DNA from: Crossiella sp. SN42
GTDB taxonomy: Bacteria; Actinomycetota; Actinomycetes; Mycobacteriales; Pseudonocardiaceae
Length of the DNA: 64,000 bases
Assembly (NCBI RefSeq): GCF_023897065.1
Contig: NZ_JAMHIV010000004.1
Location: 124,001-188,000, forward strand
Direction: 5' to 3'
A program made the translations under genes and the position numbers. The notes below the pieces were generated by a model. That model was not told the origin of the DNA. It was given only the letters and a program-made list of their open reading frames with translations, and did no database searches. This document shows, in pieces, positions 43,093-52,093 of this stretch (within the stretch, counting starts at the first letter, position 1; each line of letters opens with the position of its first letter).

Positions 43093-43430
43093 GACCCGGC
43101 CTCCGGTCGAGGAACGATCCGCGGTGTCGACGAACGGCCAACCTGTCTGCGCCCCTGACGATGCTCAGCCAGCATCACACGCGCCATGCCCACCCCGTCT
43201 GGGCTCAGCCGGTAGAAGCGACGGCGGGGTCCCCGGGTCGTGGGGTCGTCGGTTTCCCATTCGCTGACTACCCAGCCGAATTCTTCCAGCCGAGCCAGGA
43301 TCGGGAACACGCTGCCCGTTGCCCGGTTCGCTGCCTTAGCGATCTTTAGTCCATACAGCTGCTCGTCAGGCCCGAGCAGGATTTCCAGCACGTCCAGCGT
43401 TGCCTCGGTTGCTCGTAGTCTCCGACCCAT
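43089..43430 (-). CDS. PadR-family transcriptional regulator
   Basis: 113 residues from the ATG at 43430. Winged-helix core ATEATLDVLEILLGPDEQLY, then VFPILARLEEFGWV and FYRLSPDGVGMA, the PadR signature; the C-terminal dimerisation helix is short. Co-translated with the NB-ARC gene. A 12-bp palindrome 11 bases upstream of the start should be its operator. No Shine-Dalgarno is visible, so the transcript may be leaderless. Confidence 0.85.
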   Translation of the reverse strand: MGRRLRATEATLDVLEILLGPDEQLYGLKIAKAANRATGSVFPILARLEEFGWVVSEWETDDPTTRGPRRRFYRLSPDGVGMARVMLAEHRQGRRQVGRSSTPRIVPRPEAGS

Positions 43431-43440
43431 GAACTCGAAG

Positions 43441-43452
43441 CTACATATGTAG
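43441..43452. promoter_or_regulatory. PadR operator-like palindrome
   Basis: CTACATATGTAG is perfectly palindromic and contains the ACAT/ATGT half-sites recognised by PadR proteins. It lies directly upstream of the PadR gene, downstream of a TTGGAC that could serve as -35. Predicts autorepression of the PadR and NB-ARC operon. Confidence 0.6.
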
Positions 43453-43541
43453 AGATAGATTGTCCAATGCGGCAAGCTGGTCTCCACATCCATCCATCTG
43501 TCGAGCCCCTAGCCCGAACACCCCGGGGCCACGTCGCAGAC

Positions 43542-43868
43542 TCAACACGCAGACTTGACAGGGAAGAAGACGTAGGCGAACTGCTCGCCGGGCTGCAAGC
43601 TGGCGAGTGTGGTGGCCCGGCCCTCCGCCGTGTCGTCCGGGGCATCGTCGGCCCATCTCTCCAGCGGGCCGATGTTGGTGCCGTTGGCCAGTGTGAACAG
43701 GTGCAGGTGGGCCAGGTCCCAGCGGCCGAAGGCGAGATCGAGTGCCTCAGCGAGTTGGGCGAAGGAGTGTGTTGGCGCGGCGGCGAGGATGCGGCCGGGG
43801 CGAGGCCACAGGTCTGTACCGCGCCCCGAGATCAGCTCCACGCGGAGGGATAACCAGGTGCGCGCCAC
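43542..43868 (-). pseudogene. Truncated pRiA4b ORF-3-like protein
   Basis: The first 100 residues follow the plasmid pRiA4b ORF-3 family well: LRVELISGRGTDLWPRPGR, then FAQLAEALDLAFGRWDLAHLH and PGEQFAYVF. In full-length members YxF is followed by a GDxWxH segment and some 60-100 more residues. Here FFPVKSAC and a stop come instead. The 3' part has been lost, probably when the neighbouring PadR/NB-ARC unit or another fragment joined. Confidence 0.6.
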
Positions 43869-44124
43869 TGTCAGCTCCCCTTGTCTGTGGGATCAGAAGA
43901 CCAGACCTGAGGTTACTGAGTGTGACTGCCGGATGGGGATTGAGCTGGCCGTAGGTGGGGAGTTTCTGCTGGCCGCCGGCACCGGCGCCCGGTCCGGGCC
44001 TCGCGCGCCGGGAAGTGTCACGTTGCAGTTCACCGCTGTTGATGCACGAGATCAGGCGTGCGGGCGCGATGGGGAGGATGTAGACACAACGTCAGCGGAA
44101 TCGACCAGGAGGAGCACAGACACC

Positions 44125-44223
44125 GTGCACGCGATGTCCAGCGTCGCCAACGCTGTTGAGGACCCCGAGCGCAGCCCCTGGGCACACCCATCCGCCCAGG
44201 CCTCCTGGCCTGCCTTCTCATGA
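44125..44223 (+). CDS. 32-residue peptide coupled to a methyltransferase
   Basis: A GTG (or the in-frame ATG at 44134) preceded by GGAGGAG opens a 32-codon frame whose TGA overlaps the ATG of the methyltransferase gene (ATGA). The C-terminal half is SPWAHPSAQASWPAFS. It may only couple translation, or it may be a precursor peptide modified by the next gene product. No protease or other RiPP enzyme is adjacent, so the second idea is weak. Confidence 0.4.
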   Translation: MHAMSSVANAVEDPERSPWAHPSAQASWPAFS

Positions 44224-45071
44224 CCGCCTCAGACCACGGCGCGGAGGACAGCGCAAGGCGATCCGGTGATGATGTGCATGCCGCTGCGCCCTCGCCGGAT
44301 GATGGGCTCGCCATCACCGATGCACGGGCCTTGGTGGCGCGGCTCAACGGCCTGTGGGCAGGAGAGGACCCGCCCGGGTCGCTGCTGAGCCGCCAGACCA
44401 TGCCACTACGGGACTGCCCGCCTTGGGGACGGCCGAGCACCCGTACAGAGAACCCGTACTGGGACGTGGTGCGGGCGTTGCCCGTGGAACGCCCGCCGGG
44501 CCGCAGCCTTGGCGACAACGGCCGTCCTGAGGTGGCGAGCTTGGTGCTCACCCGCAGCGGCACACCGCGGATCGAGTGCACCCGGGACACCCTTGTGCGC
44601 ACCTACTGCTGGCCGATCATCAGCCCCGGCGATCTGGACTGGATGGCCGGTCATCTCCACGGCCGCCCGGTGGTGGACATCGGCGCCGGGACTGGCTACC
44701 TGGCCTGGCAACTGGTTCAACTCGGCGTTGATGTGGCCGCCTACGACATAGCGCCCGGCGGCAACACGTGGACCAGCGCGATCCAATACCACCCGGTCCA
44801 GCACGGGGACGCTGAGATCACCGCCTGCCACCAGGATCGCGTTCTGCTGCTGAGCTGGCCCGTGCCAGGCCCCGCGGCGATGGCCTCCCGTGCTCTGGCC
44901 AGCTACGCCGGTGACACCGTGATCTACCTAGGAGAGTGGCGCTCCGGCGCCACGGCAGACCCATCCTTCTACGACACCATCGACAGCGAGTGGCGTTTCG
45001 TCGACGACAGCGCTGAACACCTGACCTACAGCGGCCTGGGATGCCAGCTGCTGCTGTTCCAGCGTAGGTAA
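44220..45071 (+). CDS. SAM-dependent methyltransferase-like protein
   Basis: 283 residues. Rossmann motif I VVDIGAGTGYLAWQLVQLGV followed by VAAYDIAP (motif II acidic end), then VLLLSWPVPG, the usual place of motif IV. The first 60 residues are an extra N-terminal region. The substrate cannot be named. The four-base overlap with the upstream 32-codon frame implies coupling. Confidence 0.75.
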   Translation: MTASDHGAEDSARRSGDDVHAAAPSPDDGLAITDARALVARLNGLWAGEDPPGSLLSRQTMPLRDCPPWGRPSTRTENPYWDVVRALPVERPPGRSLGDNGRPEVASLVLTRSGTPRIECTRDTLVRTYCWPIISPGDLDWMAGHLHGRPVVDIGAGTGYLAWQLVQLGVDVAAYDIAPGGNTWTSAIQYHPVQHGDAEITACHQDRVLLLSWPVPGPAAMASRALASYAGDTVIYLGEWRSGATADPSFYDTIDSEWRFVDDSAEHLTYSGLGCQLLLFQRR

Positions 45072-45117
45072 GTGCAGTGCTGGTCTGGACGGCCGTGAGG
45101 CTAGCTCGGGTGCGCCT

Positions 45118-45837
45118 CTACACGCGGGCGGCGCGGTAGGCATCCAGCTCGGCCCAGCCCCGGTGCCACAGCGGGTTGGTCACCGGGTAGGGGGTTTCGC
45201 AGTAGAGCGCGATGTGCGGCACGCGGTAGTGCCGGACCAGCTGAGACAGGACGTCGGTGGCGCGGGCTAAATCCCACCAGTAGTAGCTCCGCTCCGGGGA
45301 CAGCGCCACCTCCACCGAGCACACCCAGGACCGCCCGTCCAGGCGAAGTTCGACCCGCGGCTGCAGGTACAGCGTGCGGTAGCCCAGCGGGTAGTCCACA
45401 GCGTTGTGCAGCTGCTTCACCTGGCGTCCGAACTTCTCGGTGAACGCCTCGACGTACTGCCAGTACTGGTGCGCGGGATGCTTGGTGGGGCACGGGACGA
45501 TCCGCATGGTGCCGGCCTGTAGGTAGTCGTAGGCGCGGTGCGCCTTGTCCACGATCGCGGCGTGGCAGTCAGTCACCCCGGACACCAGAGCCGGTTGGTC
45601 GGTGTAGTGGCCGTGGGCATCCAGCGTCCAGGTATGGAGCAGGCCGCGTTCGCCCTCGGGTTCCGCGCGAACCCAGTAGCGCCCTGTGGCCATCTCGATC
45701 CACCCAGGGCCGGGCGTCCAGCGGGGCACGTCCGGATCCGGCACGGTGAACACCGCCGTCGCGACCCGCATCGCGGTGCGGTGGCCCAGGTACGGATGGA
45801 GCGTGTGGTGCAGGCGGCGGTACAGGCTGCGTTTCAT
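45118..45837 (-). CDS. Hypothetical protein, third gene of the ChlI-like operon
   Basis: 239 residues from the ATG at 45837, overlapping the preceding stop by four bases. Basic N-terminus MKRSLYRRLHHTLHPYLG, a beta-rich middle and SYYWWDLARATDVLSQLVRH. No signal peptide or known motif. Part of a three-gene minus-strand operon. Confidence 0.65.
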   Translation of the reverse strand: MKRSLYRRLHHTLHPYLGHRTAMRVATAVFTVPDPDVPRWTPGPGWIEMATGRYWVRAEPEGERGLLHTWTLDAHGHYTDQPALVSGVTDCHAAIVDKAHRAYDYLQAGTMRIVPCPTKHPAHQYWQYVEAFTEKFGRQVKQLHNAVDYPLGYRTLYLQPRVELRLDGRSWVCSVEVALSPERSYYWWDLARATDVLSQLVRHYRVPHIALYCETPYPVTNPLWHRGWAELDAYRAARV

Positions 45838-46964
45838 GACCGGCCCGTTTCCTGCTCGGACTGCTGCGGGCCGGTGGCGGTACCGGTGCTGCGGTGGGGC
45901 CAAGGCACTGAGTCACCACCAGGCGCGTGGTCTCGCCTGGCGTAGTTGTGCAGGTTGTCGTGGCGGCCCAGATCAGCCGTCGTCATGCCGGTGTCCGCGC
46001 CGATCCAGCTCGTGGGCGGCGCCGGAACTGCGGGTGGCTCGCCGGTGCCGGGATCGCTGTTGAGCCACTGCCAGACCCCACCGTCCAGCTCGTGCAGACG
46101 CCCATCGGCGGCGTGGACGTAGAAGTTCGAGTCCCCGTAGTAGCCGAAGCGGTCGTGGGAGTTCCACACGCACACCAGGCGCGGGCCCAGCGTGCTGAGG
46201 TGGTCGAGGACCTCGTTGACGAGGTCCTGGTCGTAACCCTCGGCCATGCACCCAGCCAAGCCGGTGTCCAGGCCGCACAGCGGATTCGGTGTTTCGACCA
46301 GGCCACGGATGGTCTGCTCGGCCTCGTCCTCTCCCACCTGCTGCACCAGAAAGAAGACCAGTGCCTCCAGGCCACGGGTGTTGATCTTACTGGCCGCCTG
46401 GCAGGCCAGATCATGCACCAACGCGTCCAGATCAAGCGGATCGAGATCCCGTTCTTCGGCACAGGCCACCAAGCGCGGAGCTGCCTCCGATCCTGGATCT
46501 CCGCCTTCAACACCCGCGCGGATGCGATCGGATTCCTCGTCGGTGAGGTACTGGCGCAGCCACCGGATGCTCGACTCGAGGGCTTGTTCGCCCATGGCGG
46601 GAGTGAGACCTGCGTGCAGGCGGATCATGATCTCGGCCAGGATCTCCGCCAGCGTGGCGGTGCGCCATCCCTGGCTGTCCCGGTAAGAGCCGCAGGGGGT
46701 GAAGCCAGCGAAGCTAAGCAATGCCTCCCGGATGCAGCTGTTGATGACGGTGTAGAGGTGTCCGCTGGTGCTGTCCTCGGGGTCGGTAGACATTTTCGTC
46801 GCACCGGGGCGCCCTGGTCTGCTGTTAGTGGTGGCCATGTCGGTGGTCTCCTCACCGTTGTCCTGTTCAAGGGGTGTTTCGGCGGCATCGGGCAGTGGCC
46901 AGCCCTTGTGCGGCCCGGTGGCGAGCGAAGTAGGTCGCGCCCAGCCGGCGAGTGAGCCGGTCAC
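45834..46964 (-). CDS. Hypothetical protein, second gene of the ChlI-like operon
   Basis: 376 residues from a GTG overlapping the upstream stop (GTGA). An internal ATG at 46838 has a better ribosome site (GAGGAG), so the true start is uncertain. Helical acidic centre (TRGLEALVFFLVQQVGEDEA), beta-rich WNSHDRFGYYGDSNFYVHAA and a disordered C-terminus. Not recognised. Confidence 0.6.
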   Translation of the reverse strand: MTGSLAGWARPTSLATGPHKGWPLPDAAETPLEQDNGEETTDMATTNSRPGRPGATKMSTDPEDSTSGHLYTVINSCIREALLSFAGFTPCGSYRDSQGWRTATLAEILAEIMIRLHAGLTPAMGEQALESSIRWLRQYLTDEESDRIRAGVEGGDPGSEAAPRLVACAEERDLDPLDLDALVHDLACQAASKINTRGLEALVFFLVQQVGEDEAEQTIRGLVETPNPLCGLDTGLAGCMAEGYDQDLVNEVLDHLSTLGPRLVCVWNSHDRFGYYGDSNFYVHAADGRLHELDGGVWQWLNSDPGTGEPPAVPAPPTSWIGADTGMTTADLGRHDNLHNYARRDHAPGGDSVPWPHRSTGTATGPQQSEQETGRS

Positions 46965-48154
46965 TGGTCATCGGTGGGAAACGGGCCGCCTGAGGCCAGC
47001 GTTGCCGCGTCCTCAACGGTGCGCAGTCGGTAGGCCGCGGCGGCGTACCAGGCGCCGGTGGGGTTGGAAGCGTTGCAGCGGGCCTTGATCTCCGCGTCGG
47101 TCATCGCCGCGCGGATCGCGCTGCGAACATGCGCGGCGGTGGAGGCATCGAGCGTCCAGGTCACCTGGTATGGCCCGTGCAGGACATCGGCCAGGAGGGC
47201 GGTTGAACCGGCGTCCATGGGATCAGCGGCGACCTGGATGGCAGTGGCGGTCGGGCGGGTGAGGCTCACGGCGCGGGGCTGCTGTGGCATGCCAGGTCGT
47301 CGCAGGGCGGTGTCCTCGCCACGCAGCCAGGCAGCCAGCTCATCGATCGACTGCACGCCGAGCACCTCAAGGTCGGCGCCGTACCTGGCCGCCTCGACAT
47401 CGGCGGCCGTCTCGACACTAGCGGCGGGCACGATGACCCGGCGGATGCCGCGGACCGCGGCGTCCTGCACCATGGCCTGCACTCCGGGGACCTGGTGGAG
47501 GACGCCCCTGGCATCGAGCTCGCCCAGCACCGCGGTGTCTTCCAGTCTCTGGGCGCCATCACCGGTGGTGGCGCCCACAACGGCCACAGTCGCGCCCAGA
47601 GCCAGGGTGCCGGCCCTGGGCAGTGCGAAGTCCGGCAGGTCGAGGTGCACCTCGACGCGGTGGCTGGGTTCGGACTGGCCGCAGAGGGCCAGGGCCGCGC
47701 CCAGGCCCTGCAGTTCGCGCCCGTAGCGCCAGAACCCGTTGCTGAGGATGACCTCGAGCGGGCCGGGGACAAGCACGGCGGCGAGGGTGCTCAGGCGGCG
47801 GGTCGGGCCATCCAGGACCACCGTGCTGACGGTGGAGACGGTGCTGGCTACCGCGACGTCCAGGACGCCGGGGCCTGCGTACTTGGCGGACACGGTGCCG
47901 GAGCAGGCGCGGCAGTACATGCCGGTGTCTGCGTTGTTGCCCTGGGCGCGGGCGTGGCAACACGGGGTCAGGGGGATGAGATAGTCGGTGCCGTCGATGT
48001 GGCGAATCCGGCCGGTGAAGTCACCGAGCGGGGTGAGCACGTCGCCGTCGGAGTCGATACCGCGCACCCGGCCAGCGATCCTCGGGTGAACGTGGACAAG
48101 TTTGCCGTTGGCCAGGGCGAGTTCTACGTTGGCGAACCGGGTCGGTTTCGGCAT
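46961..48154 (-). CDS. Protein with zinc ribbon and ChlI/ComM-like (Lon-fold) domain
   Basis: 397 residues from the ATG at 48154 (AGGA upstream). N-terminal part with CCHARAQGNNADTGMYCRAC, a likely zinc ribbon. The centre matches the N-terminal ChlI/ComM domain: LDLPDFALPRAGTLALGATV, AVLGELDARGVLHQVPGVQ, RVIVPAASVETA. That domain has a Lon-protease-like fold; here the AAA+ part of ComM is absent, so it is a stand-alone domain. The C-terminal third is helical. First gene of the operon 48154-45118. Confidence 0.65.
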   Translation of the reverse strand: MPKPTRFANVELALANGKLVHVHPRIAGRVRGIDSDGDVLTPLGDFTGRIRHIDGTDYLIPLTPCCHARAQGNNADTGMYCRACSGTVSAKYAGPGVLDVAVASTVSTVSTVVLDGPTRRLSTLAAVLVPGPLEVILSNGFWRYGRELQGLGAALALCGQSEPSHRVEVHLDLPDFALPRAGTLALGATVAVVGATTGDGAQRLEDTAVLGELDARGVLHQVPGVQAMVQDAAVRGIRRVIVPAASVETAADVEAARYGADLEVLGVQSIDELAAWLRGEDTALRRPGMPQQPRAVSLTRPTATAIQVAADPMDAGSTALLADVLHGPYQVTWTLDASTAAHVRSAIRAAMTDAEIKARCNASNPTGAWYAAAAYRLRTVEDAATLASGGPFPTDDQ

Positions 48155-48502
48155 GGCCAGGGTCCTCTCCAGGGGAAGAAGTGGGACAGAACAGCGCGCC
48201 GCGGCCGCTGCCGGCCGGGTGCTGGCGCGGTCACAGAGGCGCACCGGAGGTCCCTGCGGCCTGGTCCAACAGGGCAGGCCGTCACGCGAGCGGCCGGTCT
48301 CCCGCGTGACAGCGGCCTGTTCAGGTGTGCAGGGCGGTGAGCGAGTCGATCCCGGAATCGGGCTGTCGGCGAGGGCACGCAGGGCGGCTGCTGAGGTGTT
48401 CGGCCGCCCGCCCAGGGTCTTCATCTCCCCTACGAGGGGTGACAACGCCCGCATGGTCCCGGCGCGCGCCGCCTCCTCGCCAGCAGGTTCTAAACTGGCG
48501 CG
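48155..48502. other. Gene-free stretch between divergent genes
   Basis: 348 bases. Frames are open but with no consistent codon bias or ribosome sites. It holds the promoters for the minus-strand ChlI-like operon and the plus-strand small gene at 48503; TAAACT at 48491-48496 is a plausible -10 for the latter. Confidence 0.4.
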
Positions 48503-48739
48503 GTGTCCAGCCAGACCGACCAGCTCATGGTGAACGGTTCGGGGCTGCCCCGTCCATGTGTGGACGGCATGCCGCTTCCCTGGGTAACCCGAATGGATCC
48601 GGATGGCCCCGCCTGGTCCCACATTGACCGGTTCCGTATCTGGCGTTGCCAGACCGAGTGGCTGTGCCAGGTCTGCGGCGTGACGCTTCCGGATCGCGCT
48701 GAACGGGAGGAATTGCATCTAACGCAACACGGCATTTGA
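48503..48739 (+). CDS. Short CxxC protein, probably the N-terminal part of a zinc-binding family
   Basis: 78 residues, GTG start, possibly leaderless. VNGSGLPRPCVDGMPLPWVT then RCQTEWLCQVCGVTLPDRA. The same family pattern (PWVT, WCGVCG) recurs in the complete protein at 63451, where a C-terminal HPWCAAY/CPM zinc half follows. That half is missing here, so the gene may be truncated by the sequence joined at about 48739. Its end overlaps the convergent NLR gene. Confidence 0.55.
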   Translation: MSSQTDQLMVNGSGLPRPCVDGMPLPWVTRMDPDGPAWSHIDRFRIWRCQTEWLCQVCGVTLPDRAEREELHLTQHGI

Positions 48740-50605
48740 GGGTGAGTCGCCGTCGGCGTCACGACCGTCAATGGCGTCGAGTTGCTGTTGTATCCGCTCG
48801 GCAGCCGGGCTGCGTCCCTGCTCTCGCAACAGTTCCAGCGCCTTCTGCCACGCCGCCCGTGCTTCGGCGCGCTGCCCCAGCACGGCATGCGGATGACCGA
48901 GTCGTGCCAGGGTGTCGGCGGCCTCGAAGTTGTTGCCGACCTCTGTAAACAGCGAGTGCGCCCGTTGATAGTGGGCGATGGCTCGGTGGTGGTCGCCGGT
49001 GCAGTGCTCGATGTAGCCGAGAGTGTCACGGGTGGACGCTTCACAGGCGAGGTCCCGATCCCGGCGGGCCAGCTGGAGTGCGGCATCGCAGTGTGCGCGG
49101 GCGCTGTCGTACTCGCCGCACTGAGCCAGGCACCACCCGAGTTGACCGCGTGCGTGGGCTTCCCGTGTCGGCGGTGGGAGCGTGAGGTAGATGTCGAGGG
49201 TCCGCCTGGCATGGGTGAGTGCCAGCTGATGCTGACCCAACTTGCCGTAGACGAAGGACAGTGCGTGATGGACGCGAGCCTGGCTGGAGGGCCACTCGGC
49301 CAGGGCGAGGGAGTGGTGGAGGTGCTCGGCTGCCTCCTCGTGGCGTTCCAGGTGAGACAAGGCGTTACCCAGCAGCCGGTGTGACGTGGCGAGCTGCGAC
49401 CGATCGAGGTGCGCGGCGGCGGCTAGTCCGACTTGCTGGGAGGCCAATTTCTCCCGGAGGTGCCCCCGGCGTCCCTGGTAGACGCACAAGATCATCGCGA
49501 GATAGTGCGCGTCGATATGCCAGCCGTGGTTCATGGCGGTGTGCTGGGCGGCAAGCAGGCACCGGTGTTCGGCGTCAAACCAGGCCAGCGCCGCTGACTG
49601 GTCCGTGAGCAGCAGGGCGTAGCTGCCGGGCTCGGGCGGATCAGGCTTGTCGTGGGGCTCGGCGCGCACGAGCTGATCGGCGTGCACGGCGGTGTCGATG
49701 TAGAACGTCGACACCTGCTGGAGTGCAGTGTCCCGAACGTGCTCGTTGAGCTCGCGTGCGGCGATGTCGATGGCGTAGCGGCGGATCAGGTCGTGCATGG
49801 AGTAGCGGAAACACGCTTGCCGGATCAGCAGGGACGCGTCTGCCAGAGCGCGCAGTGCCTGGTCTACCCGCGGCACCGGAAGACCGGTGAGGCTGGCAGC
49901 GGCGGGTATGCCGATGTCGGGGCCAGGGGCGATGCCCAGCAGTGCAAACACCATGTGCTGGTCGGTGGTCAGGCCGCGCAAGGACAGGGACAACACGGCG
50001 GGCAGGCTGGCGGTCGGGTCGACGTCGTCCAGTGCGTCCACCCCGGACTCGCGCAGCTCTGCGGTGAACTCCGCCAGGGGCACCTGCGGGTGGCCGCGGG
50101 CACGTCCGGCGATCAGGCCCAGCGCCAGGGGAAAGCCGCCACACAGACCGATCAGTTCGGTGACCGCCTCCTCCTCGGCCGCCACACGTGCGGCGCCCAG
50201 CCGCTTGGCCAGCAAAGCGCGGGACTCGACGTCGGAGAGTGGGTTCAGCCGCAGAGGGTGGGCACTGTGCCGGGTAACCAGCCCACTCAACCGGCTGCGG
50301 CTGGTCACCAATACCGTGCAGGATCCGCTGCCCGGCAACAGAGGCGTCACTTGCTCGGTGGTGGCGGCGTTGTCCAACACGATCAGCATCTGTTTGTGCG
50401 CGACCAGGCTTCGGTAGAGCGCTGCCTGCGCGTTGAGGTCGGCTGGGATGCGGCCGGGCTCGACCCCGAGAGCGTCGAGGAACCCGCGCACCGCCACTGC
50501 TGGTGCCGTCGGCTCTCCTGCCGGACTGAAACCGTGCAGGTCGACGAATAGTTGCCCGTCGGGGAATCGTTGTGCGTGGCGATGCGCCCAGGTCAAGGCC
50601 AACCA
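48719..50605 (-). pseudogene. NLR-type (NB-ARC-TPR) gene, 3' part, cut by a transposon
   Basis: 628 codons starting mid-gene at the transposon junction: AL TWAHRHAQRFPDGQLFVD follows directly on from the P-loop in intact relatives. Then the Walker B region MLIVLDNAA, LCGGFPLALGL, YSMHDLIRRYA (MHD) and a TPR array to the C-terminus. The P-loop and N-terminus lie on the far side of the element at 55489-55810. A Met codon at 50602 could allow translation of this part alone, but without a P-loop. Confidence 0.85.
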
Positions 50606-50639
50606 GGGGGCCAGCCGGAATACGCCAGAAACGGGCCAC
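50606..50639 (+). repeat. Left terminal inverted repeat of the Tn3-type element
   Basis: Begins GGGGGCCAGCCGGAATACGC. Differs from the right copy at positions 6 and 8 only. Flanked outside by AACCA at 50601-50605. Confidence 0.92.
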
Positions 50640-50738
50640 GGGCGGTTCCAGACACTGGTAGAGGGCGCTAGCGAGTCGGCCGGTCAAGGTCGCTAAGGTG
50701 CGCCACGTCCGGGTGATGATCGTTTCTGGGGTGTGTGG

Positions 50739-51690
50739 GTGGCATCGATCGATCGCACCGCCTACCCGCGGTTCGCGCGGGTGGTGTCGGCGCGGGAACT
50801 GGCCGAGGGATTCACGCCGACGGCCGCCGAGGCCCAGTGGGCTCGTGGCCGAACGCAGGATGTGCAGCATCTGCTGGTCCTGGTGGTGTGGCTGAAGTCC
50901 TACCAGCGTCTGGGCTACTTCCCGAAGCTGCCCGACGTGCCCGAGGTCGTCGCCGCGCACGTGCGTGGCGCACTGGAGTTGTCGGCCGACGTGGTCTTGG
51001 AACAGGACGCGGAGCGCACTGCCAAGCGGCATCGGCAGCTCGTCCGGGACCGGCTGGGTGTGGTCTACGAGCCTGTCCGGGTCCGGGAGATCGCGGAGAC
51101 CGCGATCCGCAAGACGGTGCAGACCAAGGACAACCCGGCCGACCTGATCAACGTGGCGTTGGAGGAACTGGTCCGCGCTCGCTGCGAGTTACCCGGCTAC
51201 ACGACTCTGGACGCGATGGCCTCGACGATCCGGACCGAGGTCAACATGGCACTGTTCACGCTGGTCGCCACCCGCCTGGACGGGATTGAGCGGTCCCGGC
51301 TGGCCCGGCTGCTGCTGGTCGACCCGATCACCCGGCGCAGCGGGTTCGACCGGTTGAAGGACGCGGCCAAGGCCGCGTCGCTGGGCAAGTTCAAGGCCCG
51401 CCTGGCGCACCTGCGGGACCTGGACGCGCTCGGTCCGACCGAGGTGTGGTTGCGGGGTGTGTCGCCGGGGAAGATCGCGCACTTCGCCGGGGAGGCGAAG
51501 GTGACCGACGTGGCCGACCTGCGCAAGATCGGCGAGGACAAGCGGATCATCCTGGTCGTCAGCCTCCTGCACACCGCCCGCACGAGTGCGCGGGACGAGG
51601 TGGTGACCATGTTCTGCAAGCGCATGGGCGTGATCCACAAGAAGGGCCGCGACCACCTGGAGGCCCTGCACGAGGTGTCGTGGAGGGTGT
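50739..51690 (+). pseudogene. Tn3-family transposase, N-terminal remnant (DUF4158)
   Basis: GTG start, then ASIDRTAYPRFARVVSAREL, GRTQDVQHLLVLVVWLKSYQ, VRDRLGVVYEP, KDNPADLINVALEELV and TMFCKRMGVIHKKGRDHLEA, all typical of the N-terminal DNA-binding half of actinobacterial Tn3 transposases. The catalytic DDE half is absent: family sequence stops at about 51690 and the open frame continues to 51926 only by reading the opposite strand of the CMD remnant. About one third of the roughly 1000-residue enzyme remains. Confidence 0.88.
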
Positions 51691-52083
51691 CCACGGCCTC
51701 GATCACGAGGGCGTCGTGGGCGTCGTGGGCGTCGTGGGCATCCCAGCATGAGTCGGTGGCCGACCTGTGGGTGAGGGAGCGGATCTGGTCGAGCGTCAGC
51801 GCGACCCGAGCACCGCAGAAGGCCACGTGCGCGCCCCACTCGTACTCGCAGCCGCAGCGGGCCGTGGTGCGGTCGATCACGAGCTCGCGGTCGCGGAGCG
51901 CCAGCGACAGCTGTCGACTCAGGTAGTAGCTACCCATGCGTTCAGGCCGGCAGCCATCGGCAGGTTCTGTACGAACGTGCGAAACAGCCGGATCGGTGGC
52001 TCACCCGGCGGCATCATCGCCTCGAGACGTTTGGCGACCTCAGGTGCATAGGGCTCGGACAGCGGCGCGATCCGCGGTGCCAC
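51672..52083 (-). pseudogene. Carboxymuconolactone decarboxylase-family gene, broken
   Basis: The reading starts as APRIAPLSEPYAPEVAKRLE up to GLNAW, then needs a -1 correction near 51938 to continue GSYYLSRQLSLALRDREL, CGCEYEWGAHVAFCG (the CMD redox-type region) and ends within TLHDTS at the junction with the transposase remnant. A 9-bp repeat expansion adds three DAH units. Frameshift plus missing 3' end make it a pseudogene. It followed the permease gene in what was a four-gene operon. Confidence 0.72.
51711..51737. repeat. 9-bp tandem repeat, three units
   Basis: GCGTCGTGG repeated exactly three times, encoding repeated His-Asp-Ala in the minus-strand CMD remnant and Ala-Ser-Trp on the plus strand. 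Intact CMD proteins have one such unit, so this is a local expansion after or during decay. Confidence 0.7.
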
Positions 52084-52093
52084 GGAGAACCGC

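Noticed and set aside
51197-51937. 246-codon minus-strand frame opposite the transposase remnant
   Set aside because: Only its first part (CMD-family sequence down to about 51672) is meaningful; the rest is antisense to transposase.
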